The notes beneath the pieces are model-generated. The model was not told the DNA's origin, did not search any database, and was given only the letters and a program-made list of their open reading frames with translations. From Vreelandella neptunia (GTDB taxonomy: Bacteria; Pseudomonadota; Gammaproteobacteria; Pseudomonadales; Halomonadaceae): DNA of 64,000 nt. The stretch covers positions 310,001 to 374,000 of the forward strand of contig NZ_JHQL01000002.1 of the NCBI RefSeq assembly GCF_000712975.1. The letters run 5' to 3'. Position numbers and translations under genes: made by a program. Position 1 is the stretch's first letter. Each line of letters begins with the position of its first letter. This document shows, one piece after another, positions 17,599 through 26,579 of this stretch.

Positions 17599-18593
17599 GT
17601 ATCGACTTAGCCTTAATCTGGGCGGTAATCATCGGCTTTGGCGTGATTATGTACGTCATTATGGACGGCTTCGATTTGGGCCTGGGGATCCTATACCCCT
17701 TTGCCCCTGATGAAGATTCACGCGATGTGATGATGAACTCTGTCGCCCCCGTTTGGGACGGTAATGAAACCTGGCTGGTACTCGGTGGCGCTGGGCTTTT
17801 AGGCGCGTTTCCGCTGGTCTATTCGGTCTTCTTACCAGCGCTCTATATTGGCGTGTTTTTGATGCTTGCCGGGCTGATTTTCCGCGGCATTTCCTTTGAG
17901 TTTCGCTTCAAGTCGCACAAAAACCGCCGCTGGTGGAACCGCGTTTTTTTCTTAGGCTCGGCTATCGCCGCCTTTGCTCAGGGCGCCGTGGTGGGGGCCT
18001 ATATTCAAGGGTTTGCCGTTGAAGATTTTCGCTACGTCGGCGGCGCACTCGACTGGTTAACCCCCTTCACCGTGTTAACCGGATTAGGATTAATGGCCGG
18101 CTATGCGCTATTGGGCGCTACTTGGCTGATTATGAAATCAGAGGGCCATGTGCAGCAGTGGGCCTATGCCATCACGCCTAAGCTGTTGCTGGCGGTCTTG
18201 GCTGTGTTTGCCATTGTGAGCATCTGGACACCGCTCGTCAGCCCTGAGGTGTATAGCCGCTGGATGGATACGTTCCAGCTGATTTGGATCTTCCCTGTAC
18301 TGGCCTTGCTCTGTTCAGGTTTGGTGTACCGTTCGGTCAAGCGCCAAGATGAAGGGCTACCTTTTGTCATGGCGTTAGGTATCTTCCTGTTTACCTACCT
18401 GGGTCTGATTGCCAGCAAATGGCCAGTGATTGTGCCGCCTAACTATACCATTTGGGATGCTTCCTCTGCCCCAGAGTCGCAGCTGTTCTTACTGATCGGC
18501 TTCTTGTTTGTGATCCCTATTGTGTTGGCCTACACCGCCTGGACCTACTGGGTGTTTCGCGGCAAGGTCAAAGTGGGAGAAGGCTATCATTGA
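17595..18593 (+). CDS. cioB: Cytochrome bd-type quinol oxidase subunit II
   Basis: This 332-residue membrane protein matches CydB/CioB: the N-terminus reads W-A-V-I-I-G-F-G-V-I-M-Y-V-I-M-D-G-F-D-L-G, then P-V-W-D-G-N-E-T-W-L-V-L, the two strongest family motifs. It starts inside the cioA stop (ATGA overlap), so the two are translationally coupled. No CydX-like small subunit gene follows; the next gene encodes an ankyrin protein. Confidence 0.95.
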   Translation: MSIDLALIWAVIIGFGVIMYVIMDGFDLGLGILYPFAPDEDSRDVMMNSVAPVWDGNETWLVLGGAGLLGAFPLVYSVFLPALYIGVFLMLAGLIFRGISFEFRFKSHKNRRWWNRVFFLGSAIAAFAQGAVVGAYIQGFAVEDFRYVGGALDWLTPFTVLTGLGLMAGYALLGATWLIMKSEGHVQQWAYAITPKLLLAVLAVFAIVSIWTPLVSPEVYSRWMDTFQLIWIFPVLALLCSGLVYRSVKRQDEGLPFVMALGIFLFTYLGLIASKWPVIVPPNYTIWDASSAPESQLFLLIGFLFVIPIVLAYTAWTYWVFRGKVKVGEGYH

Positions 18594-18626
18594 TGCTTGC
18601 TACTTCAATCAGCAGGGCGTAAACAC

Positions 18627-19238
18627 ATGACAATAGGTCCGCGCGTTGCTGCATGGTTTATGCGCTTTCCCATGCTCAGTGGTGTCATGCTGCCCTTAGT
18701 CGTCGGCCTGCTGATTGTCACTTTGTATCAGTCGCTCACACAAGATATGGACCAACGCGACCACTTAGGCCGCACTGAGCTTTTCCGTGCAGTAGAGATT
18801 AGCGATAACGACAGCATAGCGCGCCTCATACGACAAGGCGCAGCACTGGACAGGTCAGACAACTGCGGTTGGTCGCCGCTGATGAAGGCCGCCTCGCTCG
18901 GTAACGTTGCCGCCCTGGATCAGCTCTATCAGGCAGGTGCCCACTTAGAGCATCACGACGACAGTCACTACACCGCGTTAATGGTAGCCGTTGTAAGTCG
19001 CCAAACAGCGGCAGCGGCATATTTGTTAGCGCAGGGGGCTCAAGTAGATCAGCAAGATACGCTGGGTTGGACAGCGCTGACTTGGGCTGCAAAGCAGAAT
19101 GACCACCCCACAGCGCAGCTACTTTTAGACCATGGCGCAAACCCGTTACAGGCCGACCACAAAGGCCAAAGTGCACTGCACTGGGCGGCAATGGAAGGGC
19201 ACGACGATATGGTCCTATTTCTCAGCAGTACGCTTTAA
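18627..19238 (+). CDS. Membrane-anchored ankyrin repeat protein
   Basis: This 203-residue protein has one hydrophobic N-terminal segment (about residues 15-37) and then four to five ankyrin repeats, each with the D-x-x-G-x-T/S-A/P-L pattern (for example D-H-L-G-R-T-E-L, D-N-C-G-W-S-P-L, D-T-L-G-W-T-A-L, D-H-K-G-Q-S-A-L). The repeats would face the periplasm or cytoplasm as a protein-binding scaffold. I start at ATG 18627, 34 bp after cioB; an earlier TTG at 18597 is possible. Close spacing suggests cotranscription with cioAB, but a role in oxidase assembly is only speculation. Confidence 0.85.
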   Translation: MTIGPRVAAWFMRFPMLSGVMLPLVVGLLIVTLYQSLTQDMDQRDHLGRTELFRAVEISDNDSIARLIRQGAALDRSDNCGWSPLMKAASLGNVAALDQLYQAGAHLEHHDDSHYTALMVAVVSRQTAAAAYLLAQGAQVDQQDTLGWTALTWAAKQNDHPTAQLLLDHGANPLQADHKGQSALHWAAMEGHDDMVLFLSSTL

Positions 19239-19263
19239 CGACCTAAGTAAATAAGGATACAGC

Positions 19264-20157
19264 GTGAATCTATGGCTATGGGCGTCTAGTATTTTCATCG
19301 CCAGCATACTGGTCGCTATACTCTTTCACTGTTTTCATCAGCGCTTGCGCCAACAGCTTACCCCCGCCCATGAAGCCGTGATTGATGGAGAGAATACATA
19401 CTCTCCCAATCGACAAACCATACGTTTTACGACGATGAATGGGCTCACATTAGAAGGATGGTGGTTTACCACGACGCATGAGCAAAAGGGACATGCGATA
19501 TTAACCCATGGCTGGGGTTCTAATCGTACTGCCCTTCTACCGTTAGTTCCCGTATTGCTGGCGGCCGGATGGAATGTATTGGCATTTGACGTGCGCAATC
19601 ATGGCAATAGTGATGAGGATACCTTCTCCTCAATGCCTCGTTTTGCAGAGGATATTGACGCTGCACTCGACTGGTTACATAGCAACTATGATCGTCGTGC
19701 TACGGCACTGATTGGTCATTCAGTAGGGGCTGCTGCCACGCTGCTAGCTGCGTCACGCCGAAGCGATATAACCGCTGTTGTTAGTATTTCGAGCTTTGCT
19801 CATCCAGCAGACATGATGAAGCGATGGTTAGCAGAAAAAGGCATCCCCTTTTTTCCCCTAGGCTGGTACGTACTTCACTATGTGGAGCGAGTGATTGGAT
19901 ATCGGTTCGATGCTATTGCTCCACTGCATACATTAGCGTACATCTCTTGCCCTGTACTGTTAGTGCATGGCGACAGTGATTGCGTAATACCTCAAACAGA
20001 CGCTTATAAATTGGCGAACCAAGGGGGTAACGCTGTTCTGCGTTTAGTGCGTGGAGGGCACGACTTAACACCAAGCATGACGCAGCACAGTGATGAACTG
20101 GTGGCATTTTTACAGGCATCTGTCGCTTCGAAGGAAGCGATGTGCCTCGCAAGTTAG
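19264..20157 (+). CDS. Alpha/beta hydrolase with N-terminal membrane anchor
   Basis: This 297-residue protein has a hydrophobic N-terminal segment (about 3-22) and an alpha/beta hydrolase fold. The oxyanion region is H-G-W-G-S-N; the nucleophile Ser153 sits in G-H-S-V-G; Asp237 or Asp239 in H-G-D-S-D and His266 in G-G-H-D complete the triad. The start is GTG at 19264 with AAGGATA upstream. It follows the ankyrin gene by 25 bp and may belong to the same message. The substrate is unknown; an ester or acyl group near the membrane is plausible. Confidence 0.88.
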   Translation: MNLWLWASSIFIASILVAILFHCFHQRLRQQLTPAHEAVIDGENTYSPNRQTIRFTTMNGLTLEGWWFTTTHEQKGHAILTHGWGSNRTALLPLVPVLLAAGWNVLAFDVRNHGNSDEDTFSSMPRFAEDIDAALDWLHSNYDRRATALIGHSVGAAATLLAASRRSDITAVVSISSFAHPADMMKRWLAEKGIPFFPLGWYVLHYVERVIGYRFDAIAPLHTLAYISCPVLLVHGDSDCVIPQTDAYKLANQGGNAVLRLVRGGHDLTPSMTQHSDELVAFLQASVASKEAMCLAS

Positions 20158-20203
20158 CCTTCAGTTCATCACTTTCTTGCTAACGTACTATCTACACCCA
20201 TTA

Positions 20204-21670
20204 TCAGTCGCCTGGGCCACATTCCATGCAACGCTCAGTAATGCTTGGCCCTTGCTTTAGATTAGCCTGCAAATCACGCAGCCCCGACCTTACGCCTTCT
20301 TCAATAACAGGATGATAAAAGGGCATTGCCAACATTTGGCTAACGGTCAGCTTTTGCTCTAAGGCCCAGGCAAGCAAGTGGGCAATATGCTCCGCGCGAG
20401 GCCCTAACATTTCAGCCCCTAAAAAGAGCCCGCTGCCGTGCTCTGCGTAAAGCGCTAAATAGCCATGGTTTTCACCCATTACGAGCGCCCTGCCTTGGTC
20501 GTCAAACGACACGCCGCCTTCGGCAATACAGTCACACCCGCCGTAGCGCGCCTCTAGCGCTGCACGGCTCTCCCCCACAATGGCCATTTGCGGCTCGGTA
20601 AACACCACCGCGAGCGGCACATTACGCTGCCCCACTTGCACATCATCTAGGCGGGCGGCATTGCGTCCGGCAATTTTGCCTTCGGTGATCGCTTCATGGA
20701 GTAGCGGAACGGACTGGTTGGCATCGCCCGCGATGAAGATAGGGCTATGTGTGTTGTCCTGAGCTAAACACTGCGTGGTGAAACGATTAAACCGAGGAAC
20801 ACCACGCTCATCTAGCGCTATGCCTGCTTTCTCGATATCCAGCTGATCGACGTTAGGCTTACGCCCTGTTGCGGCTAGCACGTAGTCAAATATTTCCGTG
20901 ATTTTTTGTCCGCTGTCCCGCTCATAGAAGGTAATGGCGACGCCATCGCCTTGGTGCTCAACCTGCTCAATGGTGGCATCAGGGTCTAGGTAGAGCTCTC
21001 GATTGAATGTTTCATCGGCCAGTTGCCTAAGCTTGTCAGACTGAAACGGCCCCACAGCACCGCCAACACCAAAGGTACGTGTGCGCACACCTAATCGACT
21101 AAGCGCCTGCCCTAGCTCCATTCCAATAACGCCCGGCCCCACCACCGCCACGGAGGCTGGCAGCGCATCCCAATCAAACACATCATCATTGATGATTAAG
21201 CGGTCTCCCGCCCCTTCCAGCAAACGTGGCCACGTTGGTCGAGAGCCGGTGGCAATGATAATGGCGTTGGCTGTCAGTTGGGTATGGTCACCAATGGCGA
21301 GCGTGTGTGGGTCGATAAACCGCGCGTGCCCCTGCAGGCGGTGTGACTCGGGAATCGACTTCATGGAGGACAACACATTGCCAACGAAGCGGTCGCGCTC
21401 GCCTCTAACCCGAGCCATCACCGCATGCCCGTCAACCGCCACCTCGTTAATGGTGACACCGAACATTCCTGCATTTCGAGCGCTATGGGCCGTGTTTGCA
21501 GCTGCGATCAGTAGCTTAGAGGGCATGCACCCCACCCGAGCACACGTGGTGCCATACGCACCGGACTCTATTAAGACAACATCATCGGTGTGCTTACGCG
21601 CAGCATGCCAAGCACTAAGCCCAGCGCTGCCCGCACCAATAATGGCGACCTTCGTTTGCTGTTGTTGCAT
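20204..21670 (-). CDS. Dihydrolipoyl dehydrogenase-like flavoprotein disulfide reductase
   Basis: This 488-residue class I pyridine nucleotide-disulfide oxidoreductase has an FAD motif G-A-G-S-A-G at 12-17, redox pair C43-x4-C48 (C-A-R-V-G-C-M-P-S-K), an NAD(P) domain with G-P-G-V-I-G-M-E-L, and a C-terminal H-P-V-I-E-E catalytic dyad. A C-terminal tail ends C-M-E-C (481-484), an extra dithiol not found in ordinary Lpd and recalling mercuric or thioredoxin reductase tails. It is not next to dehydrogenase complex genes. Upstream on the same strand are an MBL persulfide-dioxygenase-like gene and a peroxiredoxin, so a role in thiol or persulfide redox chemistry is likely. Confidence 0.85.
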   Translation of the reverse strand: MQQQQTKVAIIGAGSAGLSAWHAARKHTDDVVLIESGAYGTTCARVGCMPSKLLIAAANTAHSARNAGMFGVTINEVAVDGHAVMARVRGERDRFVGNVLSSMKSIPESHRLQGHARFIDPHTLAIGDHTQLTANAIIIATGSRPTWPRLLEGAGDRLIINDDVFDWDALPASVAVVGPGVIGMELGQALSRLGVRTRTFGVGGAVGPFQSDKLRQLADETFNRELYLDPDATIEQVEHQGDGVAITFYERDSGQKITEIFDYVLAATGRKPNVDQLDIEKAGIALDERGVPRFNRFTTQCLAQDNTHSPIFIAGDANQSVPLLHEAITEGKIAGRNAARLDDVQVGQRNVPLAVVFTEPQMAIVGESRAALEARYGGCDCIAEGGVSFDDQGRALVMGENHGYLALYAEHGSGLFLGAEMLGPRAEHIAHLLAWALEQKLTVSQMLAMPFYHPVIEEGVRSGLRDLQANLKQGPSITERCMECGPGD

Positions 21671-21840
21671 AACGCGTGTTCCTCTTCCTTCAGCACAGTA
21701 TGTTTAAGCGGCGGGTAAAGGGCGGCCGACACGGGGTATTAAAAACACTCACAGAGACATCATTAGTCACTGTGTTAGGCGCGCACAGTAAACTAGCAAG
21801 TCGCCCCACTCGCCGACTTAAGGGAACGAATCTCGAAACG

Positions 21841-22749
21841 TTAATCCCAAGCAGCTCCCTCCAGCGCATCCAGTGGAATTTTTAAATAACGCTTACCGTT
21901 GGCCTCTGGCTCTGGCAATCGGCCACCTCGGGCGTTCACCTGCAAAGAGTGTAGGATTAGCTTAGGCATCGGTAATTCGCTATCACGTTTATGACGTAAA
22001 GCGACATAGTCCGTTTCACTGACACCTGCTAGATGCGGGTTGCAATCGCGTTGCTCCGCCACCGTACTTTCCCACTGAGGCTCTCGACCATCGGGCATAT
22101 AATCATGGCCGGTAAACAAGCGAGTAGCGGCTGGAAGCGCCAGAATTTGCTGAATAGACGCCCATAGCACGCTGGCATCTCCGCCGGGAAAGTCCGCTCG
22201 TGCAGTGCCGAAATCAGGTTGAAAGAGCGTATCGTGAACAAATGCCGCATCGCCGATCACATACGTAATAGACGCAAGCGTATGGCCTGGGGAGTACATA
22301 ACTCGAGCCTTTAGCTCGCCAATTGTGAATGTATCGCCTTCGGCAAACAACGTATCCCACTGGCGTCCATCGGTGGGCATATCAGGCCAGTGGTAAATCT
22401 CTTTCCACAGCGCCTGCACCTTGGTGACGTGCTGGCCAATCGCCGTTGGAGCGCCGGTTTTTTCTTTCAAATATTGTGCTGCAGAGAAGTGATCAGCATG
22501 AGGATGGGTATCCAGTATCCACACCACTGATAAACCTTTTTTATTGATATAGGCCAGCAATTCGTCAGCATGGTGGGTCGCCGTTGCCCCTGATTTCTCA
22601 TCAAAATCTAAGACAGGGTCGATAATGGCACACTGCTTCGTTACGGGGTCACTGACCACGTACTGGACGCTAAAGGTGCGCGGATCAAAAAAACCGGCAA
22701 CATCAGGCGTCCCCATAGCGGTATGATCAGAATGCGCAAAGATATTCAT
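21841..22749 (-). CDS. MBL-fold hydrolase, persulfide dioxygenase (ETHE1/Blh)-like
   Basis: This 302-residue metallo-beta-lactamase fold protein has the metal motif T-H-P-H-A-D-H, then P-G-H-T and D-T-L-F-x-P-D-F-G-T-A-R-A-D-F-P-G-G. The last segment is close to ETHE1-type persulfide dioxygenases, which oxidise glutathione persulfide to sulfite, more than to glyoxalase II. An N-terminal extension (F-F-D-P-R-T-F-S-V-Q-Y-V-V-S-D) matches Blh/CstB-like proteins. It follows a peroxiredoxin gene by 79 bp and precedes the disulfide reductase by 170 bp on the same strand. The three may form a sulfide or peroxide stress operon. Confidence 0.87.
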   Translation of the reverse strand: MNIFAHSDHTAMGTPDVAGFFDPRTFSVQYVVSDPVTKQCAIIDPVLDFDEKSGATATHHADELLAYINKKGLSVVWILDTHPHADHFSAAQYLKEKTGAPTAIGQHVTKVQALWKEIYHWPDMPTDGRQWDTLFAEGDTFTIGELKARVMYSPGHTLASITYVIGDAAFVHDTLFQPDFGTARADFPGGDASVLWASIQQILALPAATRLFTGHDYMPDGREPQWESTVAEQRDCNPHLAGVSETDYVALRHKRDSELPMPKLILHSLQVNARGGRLPEPEANGKRYLKIPLDALEGAAWD

Positions 22750-22828
22750 GCGTTATTCTCCCTAAGATTGGCTGAAAAGCGGCGTAATGACTGACCGTAG
22801 TCAGCCATTTGCTCATCATCAACAGCGG

Positions 22829-23479
22829 TTAAACGGATTTCTTGCAGAAGTACCAGTCGGTGTATTCGTAGCCTTCTGATTGACGAGCCTCAGCATCGTG
22901 AGTCGTGTGGGGAGGCGGCACGATAACGGGTTGACCCGGCAACCAAGCTTCAGGCGTTGCAACGCCATGCTCGTCACTGGTTTGTAATGACTTAACCAAG
23001 CGAAGCACTTCCTCTACGGAGCGGCCATTACTCATTGGGTAGTACAGCATCGCCCGCAAAACGCCTTCTGGATCAATTACAAAGGTGGCACGTACCGCCG
23101 CTGTATCACTAGCGCCTGGCTGAATCATGCCGTAGGCGTTGGCCACTTTCATGCTCAAATCAGCAATGATCGGGAAGGTAATCTCAACACCAAAGTTCTC
23201 CTTGATGCTGCGGGTCCATGCGATATGCGAATGGATACTGTCGATAGACAAACCCAGTAACTCTGTATTCACCGCGTTGAACTGATCAGCGTAGTTTGCA
23301 AAGGCCGAAAACTCTGTGGTGCATACCGGCGTAAAATCAGACGGATGGGCAAAAAGAACTAGCCACTTCCCACGATAGTCACTTAACGACTTTTCACCGT
23401 GTGTTGTTTTAGCCGTGAAATCCGGAGCCGGACGGTTAATCTGGGGCATAACGGGCTGAATAGTATCGTTCGACATCAT
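22829..23479 (-). CDS. Peroxiredoxin (Prx6/1-Cys-like)
   Basis: This is a 216-residue protein with the peroxidatic site P-S-D-F-T-P-V-C-T-T-E-F. A downstream R (M-L-Y-Y-P-M-S-N-G-R) and a long C-terminal arm place it with AhpC-TSA/Prx6-like enzymes that reduce hydroperoxides. A second Cys lies near the end (W-Y-F-C-K-K-S). I start at ATG 23479, with AGGA placed five bases before it; an upstream in-frame ATG at 23497 lacks that. It heads the likely operon with the MBL protein. Confidence 0.92.
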   Translation of the reverse strand: MMSNDTIQPVMPQINRPAPDFTAKTTHGEKSLSDYRGKWLVLFAHPSDFTPVCTTEFSAFANYADQFNAVNTELLGLSIDSIHSHIAWTRSIKENFGVEITFPIIADLSMKVANAYGMIQPGASDTAAVRATFVIDPEGVLRAMLYYPMSNGRSVEEVLRLVKSLQTSDEHGVATPEAWLPGQPVIVPPPHTTHDAEARQSEGYEYTDWYFCKKSV

Positions 23480-24176
23480 CAATTCCTGTAGGATCAAATC
23501 TATTTGCAGGAATAACGATAGCTCATTTTGTTATATATAGCGAATAGACACGCCCTATTGCTGCAATAGAGATGCTCGTCTCCAGCATGCACTACGGCTA
23601 ACGTCTTTTTACCTATCAAATGCAGCCAGCACAGATCCAGCCTTGCTAAAGCCTAGTCAAATGGAGCTAACATAGCTTTTTTAGTAGAAATAACGCTGCT
23701 GTGAAGATGGTTGGAGAAGCATCTCATAACGATACCTACCACAGACAAAAATTTAGCGCATGCTGATGCGGGACTTTTAGCGTGGGTATTAATCGATACT
23801 AAGGTGTGTCTAAATGCCTCATGCAAAAAACTTATGTATGCCCTAAGCTTCCTAAAGAGAAAATAATATTATTTCCTTAGGTCATTTTGGCCTTAATATC
23901 GAACGTCTTACGAAAAGCACTATGGTCGAGATAGTAAATCTCTTTTTCAGTGCCGTGCTAGCTCTTAGTAGCATGAGCTAATAGTAGGCGTAGATACCTA
24001 CAAAGTAACCAAGTAACCCACAGATTGGCTTTCGATAGGAATAATATGTACGGCGCTGTAGAGAGTGAGTCGCTATTATTTTTTAGGGAGACTAAGCAGA
24101 CGCCTTGCTTATTCTATCCCTATCAATAGAACGTAATTCAGCATTAGTACTTATTTTATGATAAGGAGATGATCGC
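23480..24176. other. Intergenic region between peroxiredoxin and dps
   Basis: This gap of about 700 bp lies between divergently transcribed genes. It is AT-rich, with many stop codons in all frames and no open frame I would support. It must hold both promoters. I recognised no remnants of mobile elements and no clear OxyR site. Confidence 0.5.
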
Positions 24177-24650
24177 ATGAGCAGTAACAATACTATTGGC
24201 CTGAAAAAAGCTAGTGCTAGTCAGGTGGCCAAGAAGCTCAACGAGCTACTTGCTAACTATCAAATTTTCTATATGAACGTGCGTGGATATCATTGGAATG
24301 TAAAAGGTCGTCAGTTTTTTCAGCTTCATGAGAAATTTGAGGAGCTTTACACAGACCTGCTAACTAAGGTCGATGAAGTTGCTGAGCGCATTCTCACTCT
24401 TGGCCACCAACCAGTACATGCCTACAGTGATTACGTCAAAATTGCCAAGATCCAAGAGGATAAAAATGTCCAAGACGGCGAGACATGCGTACGTGGGGTA
24501 CTCCAGGGCTATCAGGTCTTAATTGAGCTACAGCGTGAGCTTCTATCATTGGCTTCAAATGCTGAGGATGAAGGAACAGCTGCCCAAGCCGGTGACTATA
24601 TCCGCGAGCAGGAAAAGACCGTGTGGATGCTTACTTCTCACCTCTCGTAG
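24177..24650 (+). CDS. dps: Dps-family ferritin-like DNA-protection protein
   Basis: This is a 157-residue four-helix protein. The Dps ferroxidase motif is visible: N-V-R-G-Y-H-W-N-V-K-G, then F-F-Q-L-H-E-K-F-E-E-L-Y-T-D and D-E-V-A-E-R-I. Dps dodecamers store iron, consume hydrogen peroxide and may bind DNA. The lysine-rich N-terminus (about 1-20) would suit DNA contact. AAGGAG stands eight bases before the ATG. It faces away from the peroxiredoxin gene, forming an oxidative stress neighbourhood. Confidence 0.95.
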   Translation: MSSNNTIGLKKASASQVAKKLNELLANYQIFYMNVRGYHWNVKGRQFFQLHEKFEELYTDLLTKVDEVAERILTLGHQPVHAYSDYVKIAKIQEDKNVQDGETCVRGVLQGYQVLIELQRELLSLASNAEDEGTAAQAGDYIREQEKTVWMLTSHLS

Positions 24651-24839
24651 TAAAAGTAAAAATTGATCACAACCACGCCCGACTCAATATTTTTCGTGGT
24701 TGTGGTCGAAGAAAGGTAAGACTGTAAGATTAAAAGCAATGAGGATTATCACCTCATGCTAGAAACCTTTATTAATTTATAAAAATAGCTGTTAACCTAT
24801 TAATGGAAACTAGAGTGAATTTTTCAATGGGGAAATAAA

Positions 24840-25805
24840 ATGAATTCTAGCGTTCACGCTTCTCGACTACAAAACTTTCCAATCTCATGGTTTTCTCTTA
24901 TTATGGGAATGACAGGATTTACTATTGCTTGGCACCGAGCAGAATCCTTGTTCAATATTACAATAAAAATTAGCCCAATTCTTCTTACCACCACTTTAGT
25001 CATTTTTGTTGTCTTGCTAGCACTTTATATTACTAAAATAGCAAAGTATCCAAGCCAGGTTAAATCTGAACTTTCTCACCCCATAAAGCTTAACTTTTTT
25101 CCAACTATATCTATTGGAATAATATTATTAAGCATTGCTTTTTTGCCATACAGCAACCGAGCTTCCTTCATTTTATGGTGTGTTGGTGTAGTACTTCATC
25201 TTGGTTTCACGCTGTATGTTCTATCAGCTTGGTTGCATCAGACCCATTTTGAAGTTACCCATATAAACCCAGCTTGGTTTATTCCTATCGTGGGAAACAT
25301 TCTTGTACCTATTGCTGGCATAGAGCATGCATCACTTGAACTTTCATGGTTTTTCTTCAGCATCGGGCTTATTTTCTGGGGTGTACTTCTGACCATCATT
25401 TTCTATCGAATGTTCTTTCACCAGCCCTTGCCCGCCAAGCTGCTGCCTACGTTATTCATCCTAATTGCACCACCAGCGGTGGGATCCATGTCGTGGTTTC
25501 AACTGGTAGGGGAAATCAACGCATTTGGCCGTATCCTCTATTATATCGCTCTATTTCTTACCTTAATGCTACTAACTCAAACAACGCGATTTATAAAGCT
25601 TGATTTTTTCTTATCCTGGTGGGCTTATTCATTCCCAATGGCAGCTATTACCATTGCTAGTTTTTTGATGTTTGAACAGCTACAACTACCATTTTTTAAA
25701 GTGCTAAGTCTCAGTCTTTTGGGGTTATTAACACTTTTGATTAGCATGCTTACAATAAAGACTTTCCAAGCTGTACGTATACGGTCAATCTGTGTTGAAG
25801 ATTAA
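24840..25805 (+). CDS. TDT-family transporter (TehA/SLAC1-like)
   Basis: This 321-residue membrane protein has about ten hydrophobic segments. It begins P-I-S-W-F-S-L-I-M-G-M-T-G-F-T-I-A-W, a TehA/SLAC1 opening, and carries G-N-I-L-V-P-I-A-G and P-P-A-V-G-S in the pore region. Relatives are tellurite resistance TehA, malate carriers and SLAC1 anion channels. The gene is visibly richer in A and T than its neighbours, suggesting transfer from a lower-GC source. IS30 and response-regulator remnants follow it. Confidence 0.85.
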   Translation: MNSSVHASRLQNFPISWFSLIMGMTGFTIAWHRAESLFNITIKISPILLTTTLVIFVVLLALYITKIAKYPSQVKSELSHPIKLNFFPTISIGIILLSIAFLPYSNRASFILWCVGVVLHLGFTLYVLSAWLHQTHFEVTHINPAWFIPIVGNILVPIAGIEHASLELSWFFFSIGLIFWGVLLTIIFYRMFFHQPLPAKLLPTLFILIAPPAVGSMSWFQLVGEINAFGRILYYIALFLTLMLLTQTTRFIKLDFFLSWWAYSFPMAAITIASFLMFEQLQLPFFKVLSLSLLGLLTLLISMLTIKTFQAVRIRSICVED

Positions 25806-25879
25806 AATAAACGACATCACAGCCATATTAGCGATAGCGGGCTTCAGCGCCGTCTTGAGCCGAATACTGACATACTGAC

Positions 25880-26165
25880 GCCCGCCCACCTGCAAAAGCA
25901 TGGTCTATGATCATGAGACGCGAAATGACTCATCATGTAGAAATCACCCAAAAAAACCGGCTTCGCCATTTGTTTTTACGATCCACATAAACCGTGGCAA
26001 CGGAGCCCATAAGAGAGTATTGATGGCTCTATTCGCCAATATTTACCGAAAGGAACTGATCTCTGTGTGTAACCTAGGGCGAGCTAGATGAGATTGCTTT
26101 CGAGCTGAATATACGCACCCACAAATACTTTGAACCCGAAATATCCAATGGAAGTGAAGAGCGAG
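25880..26165 (+). pseudogene. IS30-family transposase remnant, multiply frameshifted
   Basis: Reading across frames gives S-M-V-Y-D-H, R-E-M-T-H-H-V-E-I-T-Q, then D-P-H-K-P-W-Q-R, then D-G-S-I-R-Q-Y-L-P-K-G-T-D-L, then G-E-L-D-E-I-A-F-E-L-N-I-R. That is the order of the C-terminal catalytic half of IS30 transposases (usual D-P-H-S-P-W-Q-R-G-T-N-E-N; R-Q-Y-F-P-K-G-T-D). At least three frame changes and internal stops (TAA, TAG) show it is dead. One shift falls in a run of seven A near 25951. No terminal inverted repeats were found. Confidence 0.88.
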
Positions 26166-26270
26166 CTAATGGCTAAGCACCGTGAAAGTCCAATCCACCC
26201 GCTATTTAATAATGTGTGTTGCAATCAGAGTTTGCATCCGCCCCGGTAAAACGTTTTAGGGTGGCTAGCA

Positions 26271-26477
26271 ATGTGCCGAAAATGCGCATCTACCCAATTT
26301 ATATTGCTTAACCTCAATATACCAAGAATGGATAAATTTGCCTTTTTTGAGCAAGCTAATAATCACAAAATGTTACGATCGATTCCTGCAGTGTTATTAG
26401 CCGCATCAGCTTTACAAGGAAATGTTGATAGTAATAAGCCACTTAGGAGGGCTGGGCGGACTATACGGTTAAGTTGA
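26271..26477 (+). pseudogene. Decayed CheY-like response regulator fragment
   Basis: The reading frame contains F-I-L-L-N-L-N-I-P-R-M-D-K-F-A-F-F, matching the receiver core I-L-L-D-L-N-M-P-R-M-D-G-x-E-F, then L-R-S-I-P-A-V-L-L-A-A-S-A, matching the beta4/alpha4 region. The phosphoacceptor Asp is replaced by Asn, the N-terminal acidic pocket is absent, and similarity stops before the beta5 Lys. It is a relic lying just upstream of an intact receiver-GGDEF gene. The intact receiver at 32287 closes the following signalling operon. Confidence 0.7.
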
Positions 26478-26579
26478 TCAACATCGCTGACGCTACTCGT
26501 TACATGCAACAGCTGCATGGATGCTTGTTAAATTTGGTAAAGTGGCTCAATCATAGCAATTTTTCTTAGGTTACATTTT

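Noticed and set aside
24840-25805. TDT-family gene as a tellurite partner of the telA locus
   Set aside because: The two loci are 16 kb apart with no shared signals; the family names alone do not justify a link.
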